From Rhizobium sp. CB3090 (GTDB lineage: Bacteria > Pseudomonadota > Alphaproteobacteria > Rhizobiales > Rhizobiaceae): 64,000 nucleotides of DNA. The stretch covers positions 3,344,001 through 3,408,000 of the forward strand of contig NZ_CP121662.1 of NCBI RefSeq assembly GCF_029714285.1, written 5' to 3'. Shown piece after piece: positions 29,595 through 37,734 of the stretch. The notes beneath the pieces are model-generated. The model did no database searches, had not been told where the DNA came from, and saw nothing but the letters and a program-made list of their open reading frames with translations. Every line of letters starts with the position of its first letter. Within the stretch, counting starts at the first letter, position 1. Made by a program: the position numbers and the translations under genes.

Positions 29595-30524
29595 TTAGTT
29601 CTTCTTGACGAAGTCCTTGACGTTCGCAGGCGTCACGAGCTGGAAGGGAATATAGACCTTCTTGTCGACCTTATCACCCTTGGCAAGCTTCAGAGCAGCA
29701 TCCACCGCCCCCTTGCCCTGACCGGCGGCGTCCTGGAAAACGGTGACGTCGAGGTCGCCTGCCTGCATGGCTGCCAAGGCATCCTGCGTCGCGTCGACAC
29801 CGCCGATGACGACCTTATCCATCGACTTTCCGGCTGCCTTCAGCGCCTGAATGGCACCGATCGCCATTTCGTCATTGTTGGAGATGACGGCATCGAATTC
29901 CAAACCGCTGGAGAGCCAGTTGGTCATCAGGTCGGCGCCCTGGGTGCGCTGCCAGTTGGCGGTCTGTTCCTGAACGATCTGGATGCCCTTGCATTCATCG
30001 GTGGCGAGAACGTCATGCACGTCCTTGGTGCGCATGCGGGCTGCCTGGTTCGACAGTTCGCCCATCATGACGACGGCCTTGCCCTTGCCCTTCAGCAGAC
30101 GGCATACTTCCTTGGTTTCCAAGGTGCCGGATTCCTGCTCGTTGGAAGCAACGAAGGCCTGCTTGTCCGGCAGGCTGTCGACGTTTGCCGGTTCGCGATT
30201 GACGTAGATCAACGGAATTTTTGCATCCGCCGCCAGCTTCGACATGGCGGCCGTGGCATCCGTATCGACGGGATTGACGATAATGGCGTCGACGTGGCTG
30301 GCGATGAAGTTCTGGATCTGGCTCTGCTGCTTGGCGATATCGTTCTGAGCGTCTTCGACCTGCAGCGTTACGCCCTTCATGGTCTTGGCATAGTCCTGCA
30401 TGCCGTTGCGCAGAACGGTCAGGAAGTTGTCGTCGAACAGCGCCATCGACACACCGATGGTCTGGGCATGGGCCGCAGTCGACAGCATAAGTGCCATCGC
30501 GGAGCCCAGAATGAGTTTTCTCAT
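29595..30524 (-). CDS. ibpA: Periplasmic sugar-binding protein, myo-inositol type
   Basis: This 309-residue periplasmic-binding-protein-4 family protein has a signal peptide at about residues 1-20 (cleaved after AHA). The mature start [21 protein letters not shown] matches my recollection of S. meliloti IbpA, the inositol-binding protein. Later family motifs are [17 protein letters not shown] and [20 protein letters not shown] lies eight bases before the ATG. The upstream region has two GGAA-N6-TTCC sites, the motif described for the inositol repressor IolR, which supports the substrate assignment. Confidence 0.85.
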   Translation of the reverse strand: MRKLILGSAMALMLSTAAHAQTIGVSMALFDDNFLTVLRNGMQDYAKTMKGVTLQVEDAQNDIAKQQSQIQNFIASHVDAIIVNPVDTDATAAMSKLAADAKIPLIYVNREPANVDSLPDKQAFVASNEQESGTLETKEVCRLLKGKGKAVVMMGELSNQAARMRTKDVHDVLATDECKGIQIVQEQTANWQRTQGADLMTNWLSSGLEFDAVISNNDEMAIGAIQALKAAGKSMDKVVIGGVDATQDALAAMQAGDLDVTVFQDAAGQGKGAVDAALKLAKGDKVDKKVYIPFQLVTPANVKDFVKKN

Positions 30525-30672
30525 GATTTTTCCTCCAACTACGGTGTCCGGCTACACCCCTCCTTAACGCCGGAGCCCCCCGGTCTCCACCGTAGGGCCA
30601 TCAAATATGAGCTGCCATCTCCCTAACGGCAACCCAAAAAACGGAACAAACAAACCGTAAAATTCCATCTGC

Positions 30673-30686
30673 GGAATATTTATTCC
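30673..30686 (-). promoter_or_regulatory. Putative IolR operator 1 upstream of ibpA
   Basis: GGAATATTTATTCC is a perfect palindrome of the form GGAA-N6-TTCC, about 150 bases before the ibpA start. This is the consensus I recall for IolR in S. meliloti. An overlapping TTCC-N6-GGAA lies immediately beside it. Confidence 0.55.
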
Positions 30687-30823
30687 ATTTTTCGGTAAGA
30701 ACGTCAACACTATTTTGTAGCTGCGATCACGGAACTGGCGATTGAAGCGCAGCCGGTAATTTTCGGTCGAAAAGGGCTGTAAAAGACGAGGATCGAGCTT
30801 ACATGTGAGCCGTCCAATCCGAT

Positions 30824-30837
30824 GGAACACACATTCC
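30824..30837 (-). promoter_or_regulatory. Putative IolR operator 2 upstream of ibpA
   Basis: GGAACACACATTCC has the same GGAA-N6-TTCC form and lies 151 bases from the first site. It is also only 78 bases before the divergent DUF1993 gene, so it may affect both. Confidence 0.45.
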
Positions 30838-30914
30838 ATTGACATTCTGCATGACGTAAAATTCCGCTGATATCAGGCCGAAACCACTTCACCGGCCGAC
30901 CATGGAGAACCAAC

Positions 30915-31421
30915 ATGCCCTCGATGTACCGCTTCTCGGTCCCCGTCTTTCAACGCGGCCTCGCAAATCTTTCGACCTATCTCGACAAGATCGAGGCTTA
31001 TGCGGCGGAAAACGGCACCGATCCGAACGACCTTGTCGGCGCACGCCTCATTGACGACATGCTGCCGCTCTCCGGCCAGTTTCAGCGCGCCACCGACAGC
31101 GCCAAGCTCGCGATCGTCCGGCTGACCGGCATCGACGCGCCGCGCTTCGAGGACAACGAGACCACCATTGCCGAGCTGCGCGAACGCCTGAAGAAGACGG
31201 AGGATTTCCTGGCGACAGTGACGCCGGAGACGATGGAAGGCAGCGAAAACCGGGAGGTGACGATTACGCCCGGCGGTAACAAGATCGTGTTCAGCGGCGA
31301 GAACTATCTCGCAAGCTTTGCCCTGCCGAACTTCTTCTTCCACGTCACGACCGCGCACGACATTCTGCGCAGCCGCGGGCTCCCGGTCGGCAAGATGACC
31401 TATCTCGGCTCGTTTTCCTGA
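30915..31421 (+). CDS. DUF1993 family protein
   Basis: This 168-residue protein matches the DUF1993 family across its length, a predicted helical-bundle fold related to DinB-like proteins. Typical features are the start MYRFSVPVFQRGLANLSTYLDKI, ARLIDDMLPLSGQ, and the late FALPNFFFHVTTAHDILRSRG with its conserved histidine. The function is unknown; a stress-related role is often guessed. It is divergent from the inositol transporter and ends at a strong terminator. Confidence 0.82.
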   Translation: MPSMYRFSVPVFQRGLANLSTYLDKIEAYAAENGTDPNDLVGARLIDDMLPLSGQFQRATDSAKLAIVRLTGIDAPRFEDNETTIAELRERLKKTEDFLATVTPETMEGSENREVTITPGGNKIVFSGENYLASFALPNFFFHVTTAHDILRSRGLPVGKMTYLGSFS

Positions 31422-31442
31422 TAGCCTGCTATGTAAATCTGA

Positions 31443-32999
31443 TCAGGGCCGGCGCGAGACCGGCCCTTTTTCCGTCAGTTCGGTATAGGCGAGCGTCTGA
31501 TCGAGGTGCCGCGCCCTGAGCGACAGCATCTTTTCGGCATAGGCAAGCCGGGTCGCGACATAATTCGGGTTGTCGGCGAGATTGGTGAGCTCCATCGGAT
31601 CATTCGCCAAATCGAACAACAAGGGCGGCAGTCCGGCGAAGTGGACGTATTTGAATCGTTCGTCCCGGATGACAGCGAGATTGCACGCATTCGACCTCAG
31701 GCCGAAATGCCGTTCCGCCTCGCCCTTGGCGATATCGCGGAAATCGAACTCCCAGAAAGCCGCGTCACGCCAGTCCTCCGGCTCCGCACCCTCGACAAAG
31801 GGCAGAAGCGTTTCGCCGTCCAGATGATTGTCGGGCGTGAGGCTCAGGCGATCGCAAAGGGTCGGGAAAATATCGGCGGCGCTGGTGAAGCGCTCCACCT
31901 GCCGGCCTGCGCCGGCAGGCTGCCCCGGATCGCGAATGACCAGCGGGATATGATAGCTGCCGTCGAAAAAGCCGCCCTTGCCGAGCATCCAGTGATCGCC
32001 CATCATTTCCGCATGGTCCGATGTGAACACGATCACAGTATCGTCCCAGGCATCCGCATCCCTCAGTGCCCGCCAGATCCGCCCGAGCTGCGCGTCCACT
32101 TCGGCAATCATGCCGTAATAGGTGGCGCGGATTGCCGACAGATCTTCAGCCGTCCAGTCGCTCATTGGCCCCTCGCCGCCATGGATGAATCCACTCTTGC
32201 CGATCAGCGGCATGGCGAAGGCGAGAAGGGGGTGCACCGCCTGCTCCACTTCGCGGTCGGCAGCGCGCGCAAAAGCCGGCCCATCGCTCGGGGCAAACAT
32301 GCGGTTATAGGGTTCTGGCACCGAAAACGGCGGATGCGGCCTGAGGAAAGAGACATGGGCGAACCAGGGCTCCTCCTGTTCGCCAAGCCAGCGAATGAAT
32401 TCGCCGGCGAGAAAAGCCGTCTGCGTCTCATCCTTCGAATAGGCCGGCGCGGCATTGGAGATCTCACCGGGCTTTGCGCCGACGGGAATGTGGATATCGC
32501 GGCTCGTCGCACCCTGATGGCCACGCGAGCGCAGCCAGGAGAGCCATTGCTTCTCGTGCTCCGGCAGAAGCTGACGCACGCTGAATCCGGGAAGCACGCC
32601 CTCATAAGTCGTTAGATGCGGATCGTTCGGGTCCATGCCGCGCGGATCGGGCCCCGTATCGGTATAGCCGAACAAGGTCGGATCGTAGCCGGCACGCCGG
32701 GCGGCAAGCGCCAGATTGTCGAAACGGGCATCCAGCGGCGACCCATTGCGGCAGACGCGGTGGTTCATCTGATAAAGGCCGGTGTAAAGCGTCGCCCGCG
32801 CCGGCGAGCAGGGTGCCGCGCCGGCGAAATGCCGGCGGAACAACACACCATCACGCGCCAGAGCATCGATATTGGGCGTTTTCACGCAGGGGTGACCGAC
32901 AGCGGAGAGACAATCGCCCCGCCATTGATCGGCCGATATCAAGAGCACGTTCGGGCGCTTGCCCGAACCACGCCGCTCAATGCTGGTTGGATTTGGCAT
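31443..32999 (-). CDS. Type I sulfatase / phosphonate monoester hydrolase family enzyme
   Basis: This 518-residue enzyme of the alkaline phosphatase superfamily begins with NVLLISADQWRGD, the metal-binding start of sulfatases. It contains C64-S-P-A-R68, the motif in which the cysteine is converted to formylglycine. A later FTSDHAEMMGDHWMLGKG supplies further metal ligands. No signal peptide is seen. The start is ATG at 32997-32999, 23 bases inside the end of exoB; a longer frame to 33593 lies opposite exoB coding sequence and is compositionally false. The substrate may be a sulfate ester or phosphonate ester; the overlap with exoB hints at co-expression only. Confidence 0.85.
   Translation of the reverse strand: MPNPTSIERRGSGKRPNVLLISADQWRGDCLSAVGHPCVKTPNIDALARDGVLFRRHFAGAAPCSPARATLYTGLYQMNHRVCRNGSPLDARFDNLALAARRAGYDPTLFGYTDTGPDPRGMDPNDPHLTTYEGVLPGFSVRQLLPEHEKQWLSWLRSRGHQGATSRDIHIPVGAKPGEISNAAPAYSKDETQTAFLAGEFIRWLGEQEEPWFAHVSFLRPHPPFSVPEPYNRMFAPSDGPAFARAADREVEQAVHPLLAFAMPLIGKSGFIHGGEGPMSDWTAEDLSAIRATYYGMIAEVDAQLGRIWRALRDADAWDDTVIVFTSDHAEMMGDHWMLGKGGFFDGSYHIPLVIRDPGQPAGAGRQVERFTSAADIFPTLCDRLSLTPDNHLDGETLLPFVEGAEPEDWRDAAFWEFDFRDIAKGEAERHFGLRSNACNLAVIRDERFKYVHFAGLPPLLFDLANDPMELTNLADNPNYVATRLAYAEKMLSLRARHLDQTLAYTELTEKGPVSRRP
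31445..31471 (+). terminator. Rho-independent terminator after the DUF1993 gene
   Basis: AGGGCCGG pairs exactly with CCGGCCCT around a seven-base loop and runs into TTTT. It overlaps the last codons of the convergent sulfatase gene, whose tail (GPVSRRP) is written into the stem. Confidence 0.8.
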
Positions 33000-33960
33000 G
33001 CCAATTCCAGGCGGATTCGATAATACGCGAGAGATCATATTTCGGCGACCAGCCGAGAACATCGCGGGCCTTATCGTTATTGGCAACCAGCGTGGTCGAA
33101 TCGCCCTCGCGGCGGCCGACATATTCGACGGGGAAAGGCCGGTTCGACACCGTCTCGATCGTCGACAGCAATTCCTTGACCGTCGTGCCCGTACCAGTGC
33201 CGAGATTGAGCGCCACTGACTCGCCGCCCCGCAGCAGATATTCCACCGCCCGGACATGCGCATCCGCAAGGTCGAGGACGTGGATATAGTCGCGCACGCA
33301 GGTACCGTCGCGCGTGTCGTAGTCGCTGCCGAACACCTTGAAGCCCTGACGACGGCCAAGCGCCGCATCGATCGCCAACGGGATGGCATGGGTCTCCGGC
33401 GTATGCCACTCACCGATGCGCCCGTCGAAATCGGCGCCGGCCGCATTGAAATAGCGCAGCACCACGGAGCGCAGACCCTTGTATTGATCATAATCGGCAA
33501 GCGCCTGCTCGACGATATATTTGGTGCGGCCATAGGGATTGATCGGTACCTGCCGGTGGCTCTCATCCAGCGGCACGCTCTGCGGCAGGCCATAGGTCGC
33601 GCAGGTGGAGGAAAATACGAAGGCGTTGACGCCGGCTGCCTGCGCCGCCGATAGCAGCGTCAGCGTGCCGATGACGTTGTTCTCATAGAAGGAGACGGGA
33701 TCCTTGACCGATTCGCCGACCTCGATCAGCGCCGCGAAATGCAGGATGGCGGCCGGCTTGTATTTCGCCAGGACTTCATCGAGCCGCGCCCTGTCGCGAA
33801 TATCGCCCTCTTCCGCCGGACCCCATTTGACGAATTCGCGATGACCGTTGGAAAAATTGTCGTAGACGACGGGCTGAAAGCCCTTATTCGCCAGATCCAG
33901 GCATGTATGCGAGCCGATATAACCAGCTCCCCCGACCACCAGAACCGTTTCGCCTGCCAT
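32977..33960 (-). CDS. exoB: UDP-glucose 4-epimerase
   Basis: This 327-residue extended short-chain dehydrogenase interconverts UDP-glucose and UDP-galactose, supplying galactose for exopolysaccharide and lipopolysaccharide. It has the NAD-binding GGAGYIGSH at the N-terminus and the catalytic PYGRTKYIVE (Tyr-x3-Lys), with SSTCATYG before it. The sequence follows R. leguminosarum ExoB from MAGETVLVVGG to WHAKSNQH. I use the ATG at 33958-33960; another ATG two codons upstream is possible. The downstream sulfatase gene overlaps its 3' end. Confidence 0.93.
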   Translation of the reverse strand: MAGETVLVVGGAGYIGSHTCLDLANKGFQPVVYDNFSNGHREFVKWGPAEEGDIRDRARLDEVLAKYKPAAILHFAALIEVGESVKDPVSFYENNVIGTLTLLSAAQAAGVNAFVFSSTCATYGLPQSVPLDESHRQVPINPYGRTKYIVEQALADYDQYKGLRSVVLRYFNAAGADFDGRIGEWHTPETHAIPLAIDAALGRRQGFKVFGSDYDTRDGTCVRDYIHVLDLADAHVRAVEYLLRGGESVALNLGTGTGTTVKELLSTIETVSNRPFPVEYVGRREGDSTTLVANNDKARDVLGWSPKYDLSRIIESAWNWHAKSNQH

Positions 33961-34090
33961 AATCACCTCTTCTCAAAGACCGACTGCTCAAGCACGCAGC
34001 ATCGTGCTCGAATCCCCGCGTAGAGTTAGAGACCTGTAGATCAGTTGCAAGACCAGAAATAGACGGAGCTTTGAAGGGCAACCTTAATGG

Positions 34091-34273
34091 CTATGCTCGG
34101 CTTTCCAGCGCGGCGATCTCGTCTGAGATTTCCATAATGCGTTGCCGAAGCTCCGCCTCTGTGCCGTCATCGATTTCGCCTTCGCCGAAACAATAGCGTG
34201 CTATATGCAGCTCGAGTTTGGATTCCAGCTCCGCGCGCCTGGCGTATAAAAGGGCAAGATATTTGTTCCGCAT
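34091..34273 (-). CDS. Small hypothetical protein, helical
   Basis: This frame of 60 residues (MRNKYLALLYARRAELESKL to ISDEIAALESRA) is rich in Ala, Glu, Leu and Arg and could form two antiparallel helices or a short coiled coil. An in-frame ATG at 34396 extends it to 101 residues with a basic stretch that looks non-coding. No strong ribosome site precedes either start. The function is unknown. Confidence 0.4.
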   Translation of the reverse strand: MRNKYLALLYARRAELESKLELHIARYCFGEGEIDDGTEAELRQRIMEISDEIAALESRA

Positions 34274-34600
34274 TGCAAACGACGCATCCCGGGAAATATG
34301 TCTCTGAATACTAAATGGGCTTGCGGCGAAGGGTTTCGATAGGCGGCGCCGCGACCTTTTGACCTGCCGCGGCGAGGTTGGACAGTTTATCGGCACCTAT
34401 CCGCGCGCTTCCTTTTTATTCGGCCGCCTCGAAAGATGGTGGGAGTGCGACGACGCCCCCGCCGATGCGGCTATTGCAAAGCCTCCGCCTGATAGTCACA
34501 TTGATCTGACTTGCACCTGAATTGACGTCTCCTGACAAAGATTTGCGCTGACACGCTGCCTGGATTCGGGCTAATTCAGGCCGATTGTTCGAGGTGGATT
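34274..34600. other. Intergenic region before the nucleotide-sugar dehydrogenase gene
   Basis: No gene, repeat or hairpin stands out in these 327 bases. The promoter for the plus-strand dehydrogenase gene must lie here. Confidence 0.35.
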
Positions 34601-35887
34601 GTGTTGAGCGAAAAAATTGCCGTCATCGGCCTGGGTTATGTCGGATTGCCTGTCGCGATCGCCCTGGCTGAGAAATTTTCAGACGTGGTCGGCTTCGATA
34701 TCAAGACCTCCCGCATCAAGGCCCTGAAAGCCGGAGAGGACGATACCCGCGAGGTTTCACCGGCACGCCTGAAGGAAAGCGGGCTCCGCATCAGCAGCGA
34801 CATTCACGACCTGCAAGACCGCGACATCTTCATCGTCGCGGTTCCAACGCCAATCGATAGAAACCGCCAGCCGGATCTGAGGCCGATGATATCAGCCTCG
34901 CGCACCGTCGGTCAGGCTTTGAAGAGGGGCGGCATCGTCGTCTATGAATCGACGGTCTATCCCGGCGTGACGGAAGAGGTCTGCGGCCCCGTGCTCGCCG
35001 ACGTCTCCGGCCTGCGCCAGGGCGAGGATTTTCACGTCGGCTATTCGCCCGAGCGGATCAACCCCGGCGATAAGGAACACACGTTCGAACGCATCGTGAA
35101 GGTCGTCGCCGGCGACGACGAGGAGACGCTGGAGAGGATCGCCGCCGTCTATGGTGCGGTGGTCCAGGCCGGTATTCATCGCGCGCCCAGCATCAAGGTG
35201 GCCGAGGCCGCCAAGGTGATCGAAAACACCCAGCGCGACCTTAACATCGCCTTGATGAACGAGCTGTCGATCATCTTCGAGAAGATGGATATCCGCACCG
35301 CCGACGTGCTGAAAGCGGCCCGGACGAAATGGAATTTCCTGCCCTTCACGCCCGGTCTGGTCGGTGGCCACTGCATCGGCGTCGACCCCTATTATCTTAC
35401 CGCCAAGGCCGAGGAGCTTGGCTACCACCCCGAAGTCATCCTCTCCGGCCGCCGCATCAATGACGGCATGGGCGCCTTCATCGCCCAGAAACTCATCAAG
35501 ATGCTGGTAGCGGCGCAAAAGCCGATCAACGGCGCCCGGATCGGCATCTTCGGCCTGACCTTCAAGGAAAACGTCCCCGACCTGCGCAACAGCCGCGTGC
35601 CCGACATCATCCGCGAACTGCATCAATTCGGCCTCGAACCGCTGGTGCACGACCCCATGGCCAGCCATCACGAGGCGGAAGAGGAATACGGCGTGCGGCT
35701 GGCGGCGCTCGAAGATTTCGGCGAGCTCGACGCCCTCGTCCTTGCCGTACCGCACAAGTCTTACCTGACCGACGGGGCCGCGCAGATCCTTGATCTGCTC
35801 GGCGAGAACGGCGTGGTGGTCGACGTGAAGGCCGCGCTGGAGCAGAGCAACCCGCTACTCAAGGGGCATGCTGTCTGGAGCCTGTGA
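34601..35887 (+). CDS. UDP-sugar 6-dehydrogenase (WbpA/TviB type)
   Basis: This 428-residue NAD-dependent enzyme oxidises C6 of a UDP-hexose or UDP-N-acetylhexosamine to the uronic acid for surface polysaccharide. It has the Rossmann motif GLGYVGLP near residue 10, the substrate loop KWNFLPFTPGLVGGHCIGVDPYY with the catalytic Cys near residue 258, and GLTFKENVPDLRNS in the C-terminal domain. The resemblance is to TviB/WbpA, which act on UDP-HexNAc, rather than to the glucose-specific Ugd. It starts at GTG with GAGGTGG three bases before. It ends eight bases from the convergent SDR gene. Confidence 0.88.
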   Translation: MLSEKIAVIGLGYVGLPVAIALAEKFSDVVGFDIKTSRIKALKAGEDDTREVSPARLKESGLRISSDIHDLQDRDIFIVAVPTPIDRNRQPDLRPMISASRTVGQALKRGGIVVYESTVYPGVTEEVCGPVLADVSGLRQGEDFHVGYSPERINPGDKEHTFERIVKVVAGDDEETLERIAAVYGAVVQAGIHRAPSIKVAEAAKVIENTQRDLNIALMNELSIIFEKMDIRTADVLKAARTKWNFLPFTPGLVGGHCIGVDPYYLTAKAEELGYHPEVILSGRRINDGMGAFIAQKLIKMLVAAQKPINGARIGIFGLTFKENVPDLRNSRVPDIIRELHQFGLEPLVHDPMASHHEAEEEYGVRLAALEDFGELDALVLAVPHKSYLTDGAAQILDLLGENGVVVDVKAALEQSNPLLKGHAVWSL

Positions 35888-35894
35888 GGGACGA

Positions 35895-36827
35895 TCAGCG
35901 ATCCTGCACGGATGCCGCAACCGTCAGCCGCAGACCGTCTTCGACCGAAAAAGGCGGCGACCAGCCGGTGATCGTCGTCGTCTCGCCGATATCGACCTGC
36001 AGCGACCCAAAGAGACGTTGCGCCGCCGCACGACGGCCAAGCAGCGCCGCGAGTCCTTCCAAAAGGCGCGGCGGTACAGGCAGCAGCAGCGCTCTGCGCC
36101 CCATTGCCGAAGAGAGCTTGCCGATCAATTCGCCGATGGAAAGATCCGCGCCATCGCTGATCAGAAACACGCGATTTCCCGCATCGGGATGGCGCACGCA
36201 GAGCAGAATGAAATCGACGAGATTGCCGACGAAAACTAGGGATCTCCGGTTGGCGACCAGACCGAAAGGCCAAGGAAGCGGCCGCCTGGCCCATTTCATC
36301 AAACTCGCGAAATTCGCCTTTACCCCGGGGCCATAGACAAGAGGCGGGCGGATGATCACGACATCCATGCCCGTTTCCTTGCCTATGGTCAGGAGCGCCG
36401 CCTCCGCCTCCCGCTTCGACTGCCCATAGGGGTCCTCCGGATGCGGCTTATCCGACGCGGTAAACGGCTTGCCGAGTTCGGTCGCCTCGCCATTGACCTT
36501 GATCGAGCTTAAGAAAATGAAGCGCTTCACACCGGCCTTCGCCGCCTGCCTCGCCAGATTGACCGCGGCGTCGACATTGGCGGCGCGAAAGGCGGCAAGC
36601 GGATCGGCGGAGGTGTTATTCATGACATGGACCCGCGCCGCCAGATGCACGACCGTTTCGACGCCTGCGAGCGCGCCAGCCCAATCCGTCCCGTCATTGA
36701 TGTTACCTATGGCGAAGAAGCCCGGCTTCGGCGCACGGCTGATCGGTCGATAAGCCAAATGTCGCCGCGAAAGCTCGGCGCAAAGCGCCTGCCCGACAAA
36801 ACCCGTCGCGCCTGTGACCAGGATCAT
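35895..36827 (-). CDS. NAD-dependent epimerase/dehydratase family protein, possible UDP-QuiNAc synthase (WreQ/WbpV-like)
   Basis: This 310-residue extended SDR has TGATGFVGQAL at the N-terminus, FLSSIKVNGE, and the active-site DPYGQSKREAE (Tyr-x3-Lys). It resembles the WbpV/WreQ group, which in R. etli reduces the UDP-4-keto-6-deoxy sugar to UDP-N-acetylquinovosamine for O-antigen. A divergent sugar-1-phosphate transferase gene next door fits that role, since R. etli WreU uses this sugar nucleotide. The WreQ assignment is inference; a general UDP-glucose epimerase-like function cannot be excluded. Confidence 0.75.
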   Translation of the reverse strand: MILVTGATGFVGQALCAELSRRHLAYRPISRAPKPGFFAIGNINDGTDWAGALAGVETVVHLAARVHVMNNTSADPLAAFRAANVDAAVNLARQAAKAGVKRFIFLSSIKVNGEATELGKPFTASDKPHPEDPYGQSKREAEAALLTIGKETGMDVVIIRPPLVYGPGVKANFASLMKWARRPLPWPFGLVANRRSLVFVGNLVDFILLCVRHPDAGNRVFLISDGADLSIGELIGKLSSAMGRRALLLPVPPRLLEGLAALLGRRAAAQRLFGSLQVDIGETTTITGWSPPFSVEDGLRLTVAASVQDR

Positions 36828-37014
36828 GCGTCTGCCACCCTTGTTCTACCCGGTTTTCGTTGCCGCCATGCTTTGCACATTCCCTCCACCGGGAACAAGC
36901 CCGGCAAAATTCATGGATAGGGCGATTGTGAACAAGTCCATGATGTGAGATGCACTCCGCACAAAGCCGTCATCGGCTCAACCACACACGAGCCCGGCAG
37001 AACCACTAGAAACG

Positions 37015-37590
37015 ATGCCCTATACGATCGCCAAGCGCCTTTTCGACTTCCTTGCCGCCCTCGGCGCAACCGTGGTCTTTTCCATCCCGATCCTGATCGT
37101 CGCCGTCGCCGTGCGGCTGACCTCCCCCGGCCCCGTTCTCTACTGGTCGGACCGTGTCGGCCGTGGAAACAGGATTTTCCGCATGCCGAAATTTCGTAGC
37201 ATGCGGACCGACACGCCGGCGGTCGCGACCCATCTCCTGAAGGACGCCAACGCCTATCTGACCCCGATCGGTTCCTTCCTGCGCAAATCCAGCCTGGATG
37301 AGCTGCCGCAGCTCTGGTGCATCCTGAAGGGCGAGATGAGCATCGTCGGCCCTCGCCCGGCCCTCTTCAACCAGCATGATCTGATTGCGCTGCGCACCGA
37401 GCGCGGCGTCGACGCACTGCCGCCGGGCCTGACCGGCTGGGCGCAAGTCAACGGCCGCGATGAGCTGCCGATCCCGCAGAAAGTGGCGTTGGACGAAGAC
37501 TATCTACGCCGGCGCTCGTTTCTCTTCGACCTCAAGATCATCGTTCTGACGGTGTTGAAAGTTGTGCGCAGCGACGGCGTAACGCATTAG
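37015..37590 (+). CDS. Initiating sugar-1-phosphate transferase (polyprenyl-phosphate, WreU-like)
   Basis: This 191-residue bacterial sugar transferase moves a sugar-1-phosphate from a UDP-sugar to undecaprenyl phosphate at the inner membrane, the first step of O-antigen or exopolysaccharide assembly. One N-terminal re-entrant hydrophobic helix (about 17-37) precedes the catalytic block: [31 protein letters not shown] and GWAQVNGRD. The short, single-domain form is like WbaP C-terminal and WreU enzymes. It is divergent from the SDR gene, probably sharing its promoter region. Confidence 0.87.
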   Translation: MPYTIAKRLFDFLAALGATVVFSIPILIVAVAVRLTSPGPVLYWSDRVGRGNRIFRMPKFRSMRTDTPAVATHLLKDANAYLTPIGSFLRKSSLDELPQLWCILKGEMSIVGPRPALFNQHDLIALRTERGVDALPPGLTGWAQVNGRDELPIPQKVALDEDYLRRRSFLFDLKIIVLTVLKVVRSDGVTH

Positions 37591-37734
37591 CAGGGCGGCG
37601 ATATCATAAGATTTTGATATCATAAACAGACCACATGAATTGCCCGCCACCAAAATGCCGTATTCCTGCCGGCTTGCGACCTTACTGCCAACGGACACCT
37701 GCTGGCTGAAATACGAAGAAGGGCGGACGCAATA

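Noticed and set aside
33000..33593. N-terminal extension of the sulfatase by 198 codons
   Set aside because: It reads antisense-like Arg/Ser/Cys-rich sequence within the exoB gene on the same strand in another frame; the sulfatase fold begins only after the ATG at 32999.
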